Assembly: GCA_026989175.1 (NCBI GenBank)
Contig: JALSJT010000204.1
Span: forward strand, 1-37,670
From: Thiomicrorhabdus sp.
GTDB taxonomy: Bacteria > Pseudomonadota > Gammaproteobacteria > Thiomicrospirales > Thiomicrospiraceae
Direction: 5' to 3'
DNA length: 37,670 nt
Shown piece after piece: positions 8,522-17,031 of the stretch. The notes under the pieces are model-generated. The model was not told the DNA's origin. It was given only the letters and a program-made list of their open reading frames with translations, and ran no database searches. Numbering within the stretch: position 1 is the stretch's first letter; each line of letters opens with the position of its first letter. The translations under genes were made by a program, and so were the position numbers.

Positions 8522-9124
8522 CTACCAGTTGTGTATCTTTAAAGCTAAGGCTAATCGATCAGATACTTGAAGTTTTTCAAAAACATTATGTAGGTGTGAT
8601 TTTACGGTGCGTTCTGTAATGCTTAATGTCTTGGCGATTTCTTGGTTACTTTTCTTGTTAAGCACTTGTTCAACCACTTGAATTTCTCTAGGGGTTAGTT
8701 CCTTTTTCCAATCACTGCTTTTAATCGGGGATTGACCAACTTGACCAATCATCGCTTGCATGATCTCTGAGCCTAGCCAAATGCTTCCTGAGTTAATGGT
8801 TGTGAGTGCTTGCTGAATTCGATCGGCTGTTGCATGGGTATTCAGATACCCTTTTATGCCTTTTTTAAAAAGCTCTATGCCCTCTGTTGTTGAAGGTCTA
8901 TCACTAAAGGCTAAAACATCAAAGCCTTGTTGACACAGCAGTGAAATCTTTTCTGGATTCATGTTACTGGATAGATGAATAAGTAAAATAACATCGGAAT
9001 AAGAAAATTCTTGACTGAGCGTTTCTAGATCGTAAAGAATTTTAGCATCCGAACCACAAGCAGTTAGCCAGTTTTTTAGGGCGTTTGGACTGTTTATAAA
9101 AATTAAAGGGCGTTTCATTTGCAT
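8522..9124 (-). CDS. LuxR-type regulator with degenerate receiver (CsgD/VpsT-like)
   Basis: A 200-residue transcription factor. The C-terminal LuxR helix-turn-helix (about residues 138-200) is intact: LTPREIQVVEQVLNKKSNQE, then ITERTVKSHLHNVFEKL. The N-terminal ~120 residues have a receiver-like fold, but the phospho-acceptor Asp at the end of strand 3 is missing (VILLIHLSS) and the strand-5 Lys is replaced (GYLNTHAT). A degenerate receiver plus LuxR HTH is the architecture of CsgD and VpsT, master regulators of curli/cellulose and Vibrio biofilm matrix. VpsT binds c-di-GMP through a W[FLM][TS]R motif; the aligned segment here reads W116-L-G-S, lacking the Arg. It lies inside the Lap-like cluster, so regulation of that cluster is likely. 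The TAAGG upstream supports the first of two nearby ATGs. Confidence 0.85.
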   Translation of the reverse strand: MQMKRPLIFINSPNALKNWLTACGSDAKILYDLETLSQEFSYSDVILLIHLSSNMNPEKISLLCQQGFDVLAFSDRPSTTEGIELFKKGIKGYLNTHATADRIQQALTTINSGSIWLGSEIMQAMIGQVGQSPIKSSDWKKELTPREIQVVEQVLNKKSNQEIAKTLSITERTVKSHLHNVFEKLQVSDRLALALKIHNW

Positions 9125-9253
9125 CTTTAGCCTTAATTTGATTAAAGGTAAGTGGTCTATTCAAAGGGGTATTCATTATTTTTTGAATGCCTTCCCCCCC
9201 CCCAGCCACTAAGTGCGTATTATATACAATATTTTTAGCAGTATCATTTAATT
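9125..9253. other. Gap between lapC and the LuxR-type regulator, with C10 tract
   Basis: This 129-bp gap is AT-rich except for a run of ten C at 9194-9203. It is long enough to hold a separate promoter for the regulator and lapE on the minus strand. No hairpin with a T-tract was recognised. Confidence 0.45.
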
Positions 9254-10687
9254 TTATGACTCTCTTAAGGCTTGGTCTTTGGCTTTGATTATCGGCTTTA
9301 ACAGGTAGTCTAGTAACGTATGTTTACCCACAATAATATCAACACTTGCGGTCATTCCTGGGAGTAGGTATAAAGGGTTGTTTGCGGTGCCTAAATGGTT
9401 CTCATTGGTCTTAATTCGAGCAATATAGAAGCTGTTTCCCTCTTCATCGGTAATCGTATCGGCAGAAATTTGTGTGACAACCCCGTCTAATCCACCATAG
9501 ATTGAGAAGTCATAGGCGGTAAATTTAACCTTTGCCGTGAGTCCGTTGTAAATAAAGCCGATGTCGGCGGGTAGGATTTTGGTTTCAAGGACGAGAGTGT
9601 CATTTTCGGGAACAATTTCTATAATATCGCTTCCTGGTTGAATAACCCCACCAATGGTATTTACAAAAAGTTGCTTGATGGTTCCACTAACGGGAGACCT
9701 TATTTCGGTTCGAGTGACTCGGTCGGCCAATGCCGTTTTGGACTTTTCAAGTTGACTGATCTCTGCCAGTACTTGGTTGAGCTCTTCATGCGCTTCATTC
9801 ATAAAGTTCTCTTTCGCTTCAATTCGTTTTGAACGGAACTCTGTAATCACCGATTGCAGTTTTGGGATTGAAAATTCAACCGATTTTAATTTGGAATAGG
9901 CTTCGTTCTCTTCGCGTTGAAGTTTGAGTAGGTCTACGTGTGAAGCAATCCCTTGATTGACCAAGGGTTCCGTTAAATCAATTTCTTGTTGTAACAGCTG
10001 AAGTGTACGCTTGAGTTGAACCAGTTGATTTTGAGCTTCACGTAACTCAAGCTTTTTTTGCTCAATTTGTTCAACAATAATCGTATCATTGGTTTTGTGT
10101 TGTCGAGCTCTTGCTTTGTACAAATGATGTTCACGGTCATATAAGGATTGTATTCGACTGTCTTGTGAAATTTCATGCGGTTTAAACGGTTTATTAAAGG
10201 CTTCAGCTTTTAAGCGTTGGGCACGTGCCGTAAGCTGTGCTTCTTTGACTTCACTTTCATCATAGGAGCTTGAAAACTGTATATTGTTGAGCTTCATTAG
10301 TATTTGGTTTTTTGTAACATGGTCTCCGGTTCGTACAAAAATCTCTTCAACAATCCCGCCCTCTAAGTTTTGAATGACTTGAATTTTGGTGGAGGGGACA
10401 ACCTTGCCTTCGCCTCGTACAATTTTATCTAACTCGGCGTAGTTTGCCCAAGTGATGAGCCATATTACTACAAATAAAATAACCCATACCAGCCACTGTG
10501 ATCGTGCGGTGGGCTTTTCAAGTGCAGCCTGACTCAGGCTAGACATGAATTCAATATCTTGTGCGATAATTTTCTCTTTTTTCTGTTTTGCGTGCTCTTG
10601 TTTTTTTAGTAATGCATCCGCCTCCTCTTGTGTCGAGGCGTCTTTAGAGGTTTTGTGAGAAGTAGGCAGATTATCTGAGTTTGTCAT
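9254..10687 (-). CDS. lapC: HlyD-family membrane-fusion protein of type I secretion (LapC-like)
   Basis: Periplasmic adaptor that links the ABC exporter to the TolC channel. The 477-residue protein has a cytoplasmic N-terminus of about 65 residues rich in Lys and Glu and one membrane anchor at about 66-83 (WLVWVILFVVIWLITWA). The first half-lipoyl segment is IQNLEGGIVEEIFVRTGDHV, followed by a long coiled-coil hairpin (about residues 150-320), the second half-lipoyl segment TRTEIRSPVSGTIKQLFVNT, and a beta-barrel C-terminus with LLPGMTASVDIIVGKHT, a hallmark of HlyD proteins. Its ATG overlaps the lapB stop codon as ATGA, so the two subunits are translationally coupled. Confidence 0.93.
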   Translation of the reverse strand: MTNSDNLPTSHKTSKDASTQEEADALLKKQEHAKQKKEKIIAQDIEFMSSLSQAALEKPTARSQWLVWVILFVVIWLITWANYAELDKIVRGEGKVVPSTKIQVIQNLEGGIVEEIFVRTGDHVTKNQILMKLNNIQFSSSYDESEVKEAQLTARAQRLKAEAFNKPFKPHEISQDSRIQSLYDREHHLYKARARQHKTNDTIIVEQIEQKKLELREAQNQLVQLKRTLQLLQQEIDLTEPLVNQGIASHVDLLKLQREENEAYSKLKSVEFSIPKLQSVITEFRSKRIEAKENFMNEAHEELNQVLAEISQLEKSKTALADRVTRTEIRSPVSGTIKQLFVNTIGGVIQPGSDIIEIVPENDTLVLETKILPADIGFIYNGLTAKVKFTAYDFSIYGGLDGVVTQISADTITDEEGNSFYIARIKTNENHLGTANNPLYLLPGMTASVDIIVGKHTLLDYLLKPIIKAKDQALRES

Positions 10688-12918
10688 GAGGTTTTCTTTT
10701 TACTAATTTTGCCCGTTTTAAGGGCGTCTAATACGGATTGCTTCGGGCCATCCGCAATCATTTTTCCGTGATCCATCACCATGAGTCGATCGACGAGTTG
10801 TAATAAGCTCATTTTATGGGTTACTAAGATTGTGGTGCTACTTAGTGTCCCTTTTTTCAATCGGTCAATCATGATTTGCTCGGTTTTGGCATCCATCGCA
10901 TTGGTGGGTTCATCAAATAGATAGATGGGCGAGTCGAGGAGAAGTGCTCGTGCGACGGCAATACTTTGTCGCTGCCCACCTGATAATGATTTTCCACCTT
11001 CATCAACTTTTAAGCTGTAACCTGAGGGGTGTTGTTTGATAAAGTCATCTACACCAGCTAATTTGGCCGCTTTGAGGATTGCACTGTCGTCAATATAGGG
11101 GGCTTTATAGGAGATATTATCACGTACGTCACCGCTAAAGAGGGTAACGTCTTGTGGTACGTAGTTAATATTACGCCTTAACTCCGCAGGATCGAGTTGT
11201 GAGATATCAATACCATCAATAAGAATTGACCCTTCATCAATTCGATAGAACCCTAAGATAAGTTTTTCAATCGTCGATTTACCGGAGCCAATTCGGCCAA
11301 TAATGGCGACTTTTTCGCCGGGTTCAATAATGAAACTTACTTGATGAAGTGCTTGCTTCGTTTCACCAGGGTAGGTAAAGCTTACGTTATTAAACTCAAT
11401 GCGCCCTTCAATATGAGGGTGTTGAATAAATCGCTTATTGGCCGGTCTTTCAATCTCTTTTAGCATGAGTTCATTTAACGAGTCGAGCGCTGTTTTCGTT
11501 TGAGAGTAGGAGGTGGTTAGATTGGCAAACTGCCCCATAGGGCCGATGGCTCTTTGACTGAGCATAACCGTGGCAATGAGTCCGCCCATGGTTAAATTGC
11601 CTTCGGTAATAAAGTAAACACCAGTAAGGACAATGAGAACGGTGCTGATTTGTTGCATAAATCCAGTCATTCTTCCAATGGAACTTTGTAACATTTTAGA
11701 GCGCAGACTGGCTTGAGCAATCTCTCCGATGGCTTGTTCCCACTTCCATTGAGAGCGTGCTTCAACCCCAAGTGATTTGATGGTTTCCATTGCGGTAAGC
11801 GTTTCAATCAGTACCGCATTTTTTTGACTATTAGCTTGATAGGTTGCTTCAATACTACGTTGAATAGGGCCTTTTAATAAAAAGCTATAGAGCAAAATAA
11901 TGAGGATAATGGAGAGGGGAACTAAAACAATGAGACCAGCAATATAAAAGATAACCAGTAAAAATATAATCGTAAAGGGAAGGTCTACCAGTGATGCAAT
12001 CGTACCAGAGGTAAAGAAATTTCGAATGCTATCAAACTCTTTAAGGGTGTTGGCAAATGCCCCAATAGAGCCATTGCGATTGGCCATGGTTAAGCCTAGG
12101 GTTTGCTCAAAAATTTTACCAGACATGATGACATCGCTTTTTTTACCAGCAACTTCCAGAAAATAGGAGCGTAAATATTTGAGTAAAATATCAAATAGAT
12201 AAATAACACTGACACCGATAGCGAGTACCCATAACGATTCGATGGCATTATTTGGTACGATGCGGTCATAGACGTTCATGACAAAAAGAGGGGTGGCTAA
12301 AACAAAAATATTGATGACAATGGAGGCGATTAATACATCTCGATAAATGGATTTTGATGCCCATAGGGTGCTCCAAAACCAGTGACCATCTTGAAATCCA
12401 AGTAAGTTTTCGGTTTTTTTCTCATGATGCATTTTGACGGTGAGGTAGATGGCATAGCCTGTATAGTCGGCTTCCAGTTTTGCAATGTCAATCGTTAGTG
12501 AGCCCTCTTTTGCTTCGGGTAAAATAATTTTAGCAGTACCCGCCTCGATATCGAGCTGTTCTAAAATACAGGCTTGGTTTTTTTTAAGCACAAGAATACA
12601 AGGAAGGACTAAATTAGAAATACTCTGTAGAGGCCTCTCTTTAAAGCTGGCGATTAAGTTGGCACGCTCGGCTGCGCGGGCAAAAATTTTAGGAGGAATG
12701 CAACCATCTTCAATAGGAAGCCCAGCAATTAAGGCCTCTTTCGAAAACGGTTGGCGGTTTAATTTGGTATAGATAACTAAACAGTCCAATAGAGGACTGT
12801 GAAGTTCCGTGTGCAAGGGCGCTTGATGATCTTTATCGGTCTCTTTTTCGAAATTATCTGAGGTTAATTTTGCTTCGGTATCGGATTGAGATACGGTGTT
12901 TTTTGCTATTGATTCCAT
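10684..12918 (-). CDS. lapB: Type I secretion ABC transporter with C39-like domain (LapB-like)
   Basis: Inner-membrane ATPase that powers adhesin export. The 744-residue protein has an N-terminal peptidase-C39-like domain (about residues 40-170) with no recognisable catalytic Cys, i.e. a C39-like substrate-docking domain as in HlyB and LapB. A six-helix transmembrane region follows (about 195-470), then an ABC domain. Walker A GRIGSGKST, Q-loop NYVPQDVTLFSGDVRDNI, signature LSGGQRQ, Walker B IYLFDEPTNAMD and the switch His in LVTHK are all intact. It follows lapD by 29 bp and overlaps lapC by 4 bp. A C39-like domain without protease activity fits adhesins secreted without leader cleavage. Confidence 0.94.
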   Translation of the reverse strand: MESIAKNTVSQSDTEAKLTSDNFEKETDKDHQAPLHTELHSPLLDCLVIYTKLNRQPFSKEALIAGLPIEDGCIPPKIFARAAERANLIASFKERPLQSISNLVLPCILVLKKNQACILEQLDIEAGTAKIILPEAKEGSLTIDIAKLEADYTGYAIYLTVKMHHEKKTENLLGFQDGHWFWSTLWASKSIYRDVLIASIVINIFVLATPLFVMNVYDRIVPNNAIESLWVLAIGVSVIYLFDILLKYLRSYFLEVAGKKSDVIMSGKIFEQTLGLTMANRNGSIGAFANTLKEFDSIRNFFTSGTIASLVDLPFTIIFLLVIFYIAGLIVLVPLSIILIILLYSFLLKGPIQRSIEATYQANSQKNAVLIETLTAMETIKSLGVEARSQWKWEQAIGEIAQASLRSKMLQSSIGRMTGFMQQISTVLIVLTGVYFITEGNLTMGGLIATVMLSQRAIGPMGQFANLTTSYSQTKTALDSLNELMLKEIERPANKRFIQHPHIEGRIEFNNVSFTYPGETKQALHQVSFIIEPGEKVAIIGRIGSGKSTIEKLILGFYRIDEGSILIDGIDISQLDPAELRRNINYVPQDVTLFSGDVRDNISYKAPYIDDSAILKAAKLAGVDDFIKQHPSGYSLKVDEGGKSLSGGQRQSIAVARALLLDSPIYLFDEPTNAMDAKTEQIMIDRLKKGTLSSTTILVTHKMSLLQLVDRLMVMDHGKMIADGPKQSVLDALKTGKISKKKTS

Positions 12919-12947
12919 ATTGCCTGTCGTCTTTCGTATGATGCGGG

Positions 12948-14900
12948 TTAACGCTTTTCTTTGTGTATTAAGGCCGAAGGAGCGCCATAATAGTACCCTT
13001 GGAAGTACTCGGTACCTAAATCAGCAAAGGCTTTCTGTTGCTCTTGATTTTCAATGGCAACGGCAATGATATTAATATCTAAACTTTTGGCAAGTTCGCA
13101 TAAACTCGCAACATAATTTTTGGTTTGTTCATCGATGCAGATGGTTTTGCTAAAAGAGGGGTCTAATTTAATGTAATTGGGTCGTATTGTTTGAAGATAG
13201 CTTATATTGGTTAGTGCACTCCCAAAATGGTCTATTCCAAAGCCAACCCCGAGTTGTTTGAACTCTTCAATAAGAGGCCAAGCGGTTCCTTTTTCTTCAA
13301 GAATGAGTCTTTCGGGCAGCTCAAATGATAAGCTTGAGAGGTGTGCTTTTGACGTTGTTAATGTTGTGATGAGCCACTTTTTAAAGAGGGGGTTCTCTAA
13401 CACGGACTTGGATAGATTTACGGCAACCGGGTGGTTAGAAGGGTGCTGTAAAAATTGTAAGACTTTCTGAATAACCAGTTTGTCAATTTCTTCAATTCGA
13501 TTAAGTTGTTCAATCGCAGGCATAAAGTAGCCAGCAGAGCGAACGATACCATCAAAGTCGGTTAAGCGAATTAAGACTTCTTGATCGTGAATTTCACGAT
13601 TATGGTCATAAGAATTTTGTTGAAAAAGTAAAAAGCGTTCTTCAAAAAAGGCTTGATCCAATTTTTTATCCCACGCAAGGTGAGAGGGACGACTACTTTT
13701 TTCCGTCTCATAGAAATAGACTTGATTTTCTCCTAATTGATTCGCCTCACTCATTGCAAAATCTAAGTTTGCTAAGAGTGTGCTACGTGTTTGACCTGGT
13801 TCATAGCAAATATAGGCGATGGATAGACTGGTTTTTGATGCTTCAATAGAGAGCTGCTTTAGGATTTTTGAGAGGCGCTTGGTAATAATTTCTGCTTGCG
13901 GTTGAACTTGTTTGGGGTCTGAGTTGGGTAAGACAGCAACAAGCTCCGTGCCATTGAGGCGAGCAAAAAGGCTGTTGCGATGGTACAGGTTTGACTGTAC
14001 TTCTTCAGCCAGTGACTTGATGAGTTTATCCCCGGTAATATAACCATATTGTTCATTGAGAATTTTAAGGTTTTGTATACGCACAAGGCAAATGGTACCT
14101 GGGATGGCGTCCTCTTTAGGGTCTAATAAGCTATCGAGCAACATCTCAAAGTGGCGGCGATTATGAAGCTCAGTCACCGGATCTTGAAAAGCCATTTTTT
14201 GTAGCTTTTCGGCCGTATTAGCATCCCGTTCAAAAATCATTTTTAGCTTAGAAACCATGGCATTCATTGCCGCAACGACTTCACGAAACTCCGTCGTTTT
14301 AGGCAGAGGTTCCTGAATTAAGTACTCTTTTTTGACAATGGCCTTTGCTTGTTCTTCCATTTTTTTGAGTGGTGCAAGCATGACTTTAAGAGCATAAATG
14401 ATGATGAGTGTTGAGACGATTGCTGCCAATAAGAACCAAGTTAATAGGGTTACGGTGGAGTTCCATAGTTCAATGTATGCATAGCCTGTATGACTGGTTA
14501 CGCTAAGCGTACCAACGGGAATCCAACCCGACTGAACCAGTGCTTCTGCGGTAGGGGCAGAGAGCTCTATGGTATGGATAAAAAATTCAGGAACATCTTC
14601 CATAGTTTCTGTGTTTTCTCTCTGGTAAAGGAGCTCTCCTTCCGTATTTTTTAATGTAATGTTTTTGTAATAGCCTCGATCAAATACCGCATTAATCATG
14701 GTTTCCATGCTGGATAGGTCATTTGGGTCTTGAAGTGAGCTAAGAGAGAGTCCAAGAGAGGTTGCAGTATCTTGTGCGTGAGAGTGAAGTTGTTCTTGCA
14801 GAAAGTTTTTAGTGTTGCTCAAATTTAAGCTAAAGGTACCGGCTAATAGAATCATTAGTAGTGAAGCGATAAAAAGTACCATTTGTTTGTTTAAACTCAT
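12948..14900 (-). CDS. lapD: LapD-like c-di-GMP receptor (degenerate GGDEF-EAL)
   Basis: Inner-membrane receptor that senses cytosolic c-di-GMP and controls the periplasmic protease LapG. The 650-residue order matches LapD: N-terminal helix, periplasmic LapD/MoxY-type domain (about 25-150), second helix (LLTWFLLAAIVSTLIIIYAL), HAMP, GGDEF-like and EAL-like domains. Both catalytic signatures are lost: the GGDEF loop is RLNGTELVAVL near residue 315 and the EAL motif is EVLIRL near residue 437. It should therefore bind but neither make nor degrade c-di-GMP, as known for LapD. The start is the ATG at 14898-14900 preceded by AAAGGAAAA. Gene order lapG-lapD-lapB-lapC supports the assignment. Confidence 0.93.
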   Translation of the reverse strand: MSLNKQMVLFIASLLMILLAGTFSLNLSNTKNFLQEQLHSHAQDTATSLGLSLSSLQDPNDLSSMETMINAVFDRGYYKNITLKNTEGELLYQRENTETMEDVPEFFIHTIELSAPTAEALVQSGWIPVGTLSVTSHTGYAYIELWNSTVTLLTWFLLAAIVSTLIIIYALKVMLAPLKKMEEQAKAIVKKEYLIQEPLPKTTEFREVVAAMNAMVSKLKMIFERDANTAEKLQKMAFQDPVTELHNRRHFEMLLDSLLDPKEDAIPGTICLVRIQNLKILNEQYGYITGDKLIKSLAEEVQSNLYHRNSLFARLNGTELVAVLPNSDPKQVQPQAEIITKRLSKILKQLSIEASKTSLSIAYICYEPGQTRSTLLANLDFAMSEANQLGENQVYFYETEKSSRPSHLAWDKKLDQAFFEERFLLFQQNSYDHNREIHDQEVLIRLTDFDGIVRSAGYFMPAIEQLNRIEEIDKLVIQKVLQFLQHPSNHPVAVNLSKSVLENPLFKKWLITTLTTSKAHLSSLSFELPERLILEEKGTAWPLIEEFKQLGVGFGIDHFGSALTNISYLQTIRPNYIKLDPSFSKTICIDEQTKNYVASLCELAKSLDINIIAVAIENQEQQKAFADLGTEYFQGYYYGAPSALIHKEKR

Positions 14901-14970
14901 GATGTTTTTTCCTTTGAGATCTCTATTTAACTATCTGGAAGCGGGAGCGTTTGTGCTTAATTATTTCATC

Positions 14971-15636
14971 TTACTGGATTTTAAGTCGTTCTAATAGGTT
15001 ATTCCAAGCTTTTAGCTTCTTGGTTCCACCGGAGACTGAGCGTCCTTTTCCTCGCTGTTTTGCTAGCCAGAGTCCATCTCCGTTAAAGCTGTAGACAGGT
15101 ACTAGATCATTACGTTGGGTCGCTTTTAAAATACGTTTGTTAATGTTATCTAAAACGAGAGGGATAGATGTTGGTGTTTTAAAATAGGTTAAGACCATGT
15201 GTGCTTGGTTTAGGCGAATGGCCTTAACGTAAGTAAGGTATAGCTTTTTTTCTGAGACCCCAAGTGCTTTTAGGGTGAAGTATTTGGCAATGGTATAGTC
15301 TTCACAGTCACCAGCATCCGTTGAGAGCATCTCAACAGGGGTTGCCCAATAGTCTTTTTGCTTCCAATGAATAATATCGTCAATAAAACGTACTTCATTA
15401 AAAAAATCATTTACATTTTTAAGCTTGGTTGCTTCGGGTTGATTGATGTTGTCATCCACAAGCTGTTGCCAGGCTTGAAGACGCCGACCGGCAAATAAAC
15501 CATATGTTTGTATGGCATTTTGAATCTCTTGTTGTGATACGACTTGAGGAGCGGTACTCGCCGTCGACCAAATGACTCCAGAGGTGAGCAGTGTCAAACA
15601 AAAAATAAATGCCTTTAATCCATGCCATTTTTTCAT
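14971..15636 (-). CDS. lapG: LapG-like periplasmic cysteine protease
   Basis: Transglutaminase-like bacterial cysteine protease that clips the N-terminal retention module of LapA/BpfA-type adhesins and so releases the cell from a surface. Counting from the chosen start, the catalytic triad is Cys111 (in AGDCEDYTIAKY), His146 (LNQAHMVLTYF) and Asp163 (PLVLDNI). The acidic residues flanking the Cys (D-C-E) match the calcium site described for LapG. I start at the ATG at 15634-15636, giving the signal peptide MKKWHGLKAFIFCLTLLTSG. The frame can be extended 12 codons to a TTG at 15670-15672, but that buries the signal peptide. The mature protein of about 190 residues fits the family. Confidence 0.93.
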   Translation of the reverse strand: MKKWHGLKAFIFCLTLLTSGVIWSTASTAPQVVSQQEIQNAIQTYGLFAGRRLQAWQQLVDDNINQPEATKLKNVNDFFNEVRFIDDIIHWKQKDYWATPVEMLSTDAGDCEDYTIAKYFTLKALGVSEKKLYLTYVKAIRLNQAHMVLTYFKTPTSIPLVLDNINKRILKATQRNDLVPVYSFNGDGLWLAKQRGKGRSVSGGTKKLKAWNNLLERLKIQ

Positions 15637-15732
15637 AGCGTTAAGCTTATCGAGGCGCAGAGATAAAGGCAAATGATACCCGTTAAATTTTGATTAAAAA
15701 AAATAATTGGTATCACTTTATTAGTCGTTTGG

Positions 15733-16656
15733 TTATTTTGGAATCATTTCAGCGGGCAAGGTTAAGGTTGCATCATCCGGAAGTTCATTGAGTTTAATCA
15801 CTTGTAGTTCAATGCGGCGGTTTTTTTGGCGACCCTCTTCAGTTGAGTTATCGGCAATTGGGTACTGTTCGCCGTAGCCATTAATATAAACTTTAGGTGC
15901 AATATGTCCGAGCTCTTGAATAATAAACGCTTTTGCACTATTGGCTCTGCGCCAAGAGAGGCGAAGATTTAAGTCGTCGGATCCAACATAGTCCGTATGC
16001 CCTGTAATGAGAACAACGTCATCCTCTTTTAAGTTACTTAGCATGGCGGCATCTTTTCTTAAGATTGCTTTTTGGCTCTCTTGAATATCATGCGAATAGG
16101 TTTCAAAAATAATATTTGTTAATACGTATTCATGGGGTTCGCAACCGTGGCGATTTACCGTAGTATTGAGAGGTGTATCTAAGCACTCATCAATATTGTC
16201 ATTGACGTTGTCATGGTCGATATCTATGATTTCACAGCCATGCGCATCTACGGTTACCCCTTTTGGTGTGCCAGGGCACTTATCTTTACTATCAGGGACA
16301 CCGTCTTTATCTTCATCATTCTCACAGCCAAACCGATTTACCATGACGCCGGGCGCCGTATTTAAGCATTGATCAATACGATCGACAACGCCATCTTTGT
16401 CGTTATCCACTTCACAGCCATATTGATCAACTGCGGCACCAAAAAGGGTATTTAGACAGTGGTCGTATTGGTCTTTTACGCCATCTTGGTCTAAGTCTTT
16501 ATAGTAGGTTGTCGTTATTTTTGCATCATAGCTGGTTAACGCTTTAATCGCATGGGTTACAGGCTTCTCTTGGGAAGTCTCTTCTGCGTAAGAAGGGAGA
16601 GCGAGGCAGGTTGTTAATAAGCTGCTGGTAACGAGGGCTATTTTAATTTTTTTCAT
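15733..16656 (-). CDS. OmpA-family protein with thrombospondin type 3 repeats
   Basis: A secreted envelope protein of 307 residues. It has a signal peptide (MKKIKIALVTSSLLTTCLAL, cleavage after SYA), then four calcium-binding TSP3-type repeats at about residues 48-175, each with a D-x-D-x-D-G-V-x-D-like loop followed by a conserved C...GC pattern (for example DKDGVPDSKDKCPGTPKGV). A C-terminal OmpA peptidoglycan-binding domain covers about 180-295 (ITGHTDYVGSDDLNLRLSWR; NRRIEL). There is no OmpA beta-barrel. A protein of this type accompanies bpfG and bpfD in the Shewanella bpf biofilm locus, so a role in anchoring or assembling the adhesin system is likely but not defined. It is the first gene of the leftward cluster, with the MITE-like element 64 bp upstream. 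Confidence 0.9.
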   Translation of the reverse strand: MKKIKIALVTSSLLTTCLALPSYAEETSQEKPVTHAIKALTSYDAKITTTYYKDLDQDGVKDQYDHCLNTLFGAAVDQYGCEVDNDKDGVVDRIDQCLNTAPGVMVNRFGCENDEDKDGVPDSKDKCPGTPKGVTVDAHGCEIIDIDHDNVNDNIDECLDTPLNTTVNRHGCEPHEYVLTNIIFETYSHDIQESQKAILRKDAAMLSNLKEDDVVLITGHTDYVGSDDLNLRLSWRRANSAKAFIIQELGHIAPKVYINGYGEQYPIADNSTEEGRQKNRRIELQVIKLNELPDDATLTLPAEMIPK

Positions 16657-17031
16657 AAACGGCTCTAAGGTTTTTAAATAGATGTTTTTTCTGAAGGTTT
16701 TTACTTTTTTTATTTTATAGAGACCTTTGCACGAGGGGGACGCGAGAGAAAAAAGAGCTAAAATTTGACTGATTGAGGCGGGAATCGTAGGGAATAGCTA
16801 GCTATTCGCAAGATTTTCAACAAAAATCAGGCATATTTTTTAGCCTTTTTTATCCGTGTATTCTCTCGTGCAAAGGTCTCTTATAATTTTATAATAATTT
16901 AGGTAAAAGACTGTTTTAGCCTATTTTAATGGACATAATCATACACGTTTTTTTATTTTTGGTAAGGAATACTACTCAATTTATTTAGATAAAGTTGATT
17001 TTCGAGTTATATTTTTTACTTTTTAATGGAA
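16657..17031. other. Intergenic region upstream of the Lap-like cluster
   Basis: This 375-bp stretch separates the alcohol dehydrogenase from the OmpA/TSP3 gene, both leftward. It holds the palindromic MITE-like element (16720-16880); the remainder is very AT-rich. Any promoter for the cluster must lie in the 63 bp between gene and element, inside the element, or to its right. I found no convincing minus-10/minus-35 pair and no ORF. Confidence 0.5.
16720..16880. mobile_element. 161-bp MITE-like palindromic element with perfect 16-bp terminal inverted repeats
   Basis: The left end GAGACCTTTGCACGAG (16720-16735) and right end CTCGTGCAAAGGTCTC (16865-16880) are exact reverse complements. The similarity continues inward imperfectly for about 30 more bases (a shared AGCTAAAA/TTTTTAGC-type segment and GACTGATT/AATCAGGC). 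A 16-base perfect palindrome, GAATAGCTAGCTATTC, sits at the centre (16792-16807). TTATA occurs directly on both sides (16715-16719 and 16881-16885), consistent with a target-site duplication. There is no coding capacity. The ends resemble those I associate with IS5-family insertion sequences, so this is probably a non-autonomous derivative; the family assignment is inference. Confidence 0.75.

Noticed and set aside
12948-14900. LapD-like protein considered as an active cyclase/phosphodiesterase.
   Set aside because: Both GGDEF (NGTEL) and EAL (EVL) signatures are degenerate, and the gene sits beside lapG, so a receptor role fits better.
15637-15672. TTG-initiated 12-codon extension of lapG.
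   Set aside because: The ATG at 15634-15636 gives a standard signal peptide; the extension would place extra residues before it.
16166-16450. Regularly spaced similar DNA segments that could suggest a direct-repeat array.
   Set aside because: They encode the TSP3-type calcium-binding repeats of the OmpA-family protein; there are no CRISPR-like spacers.
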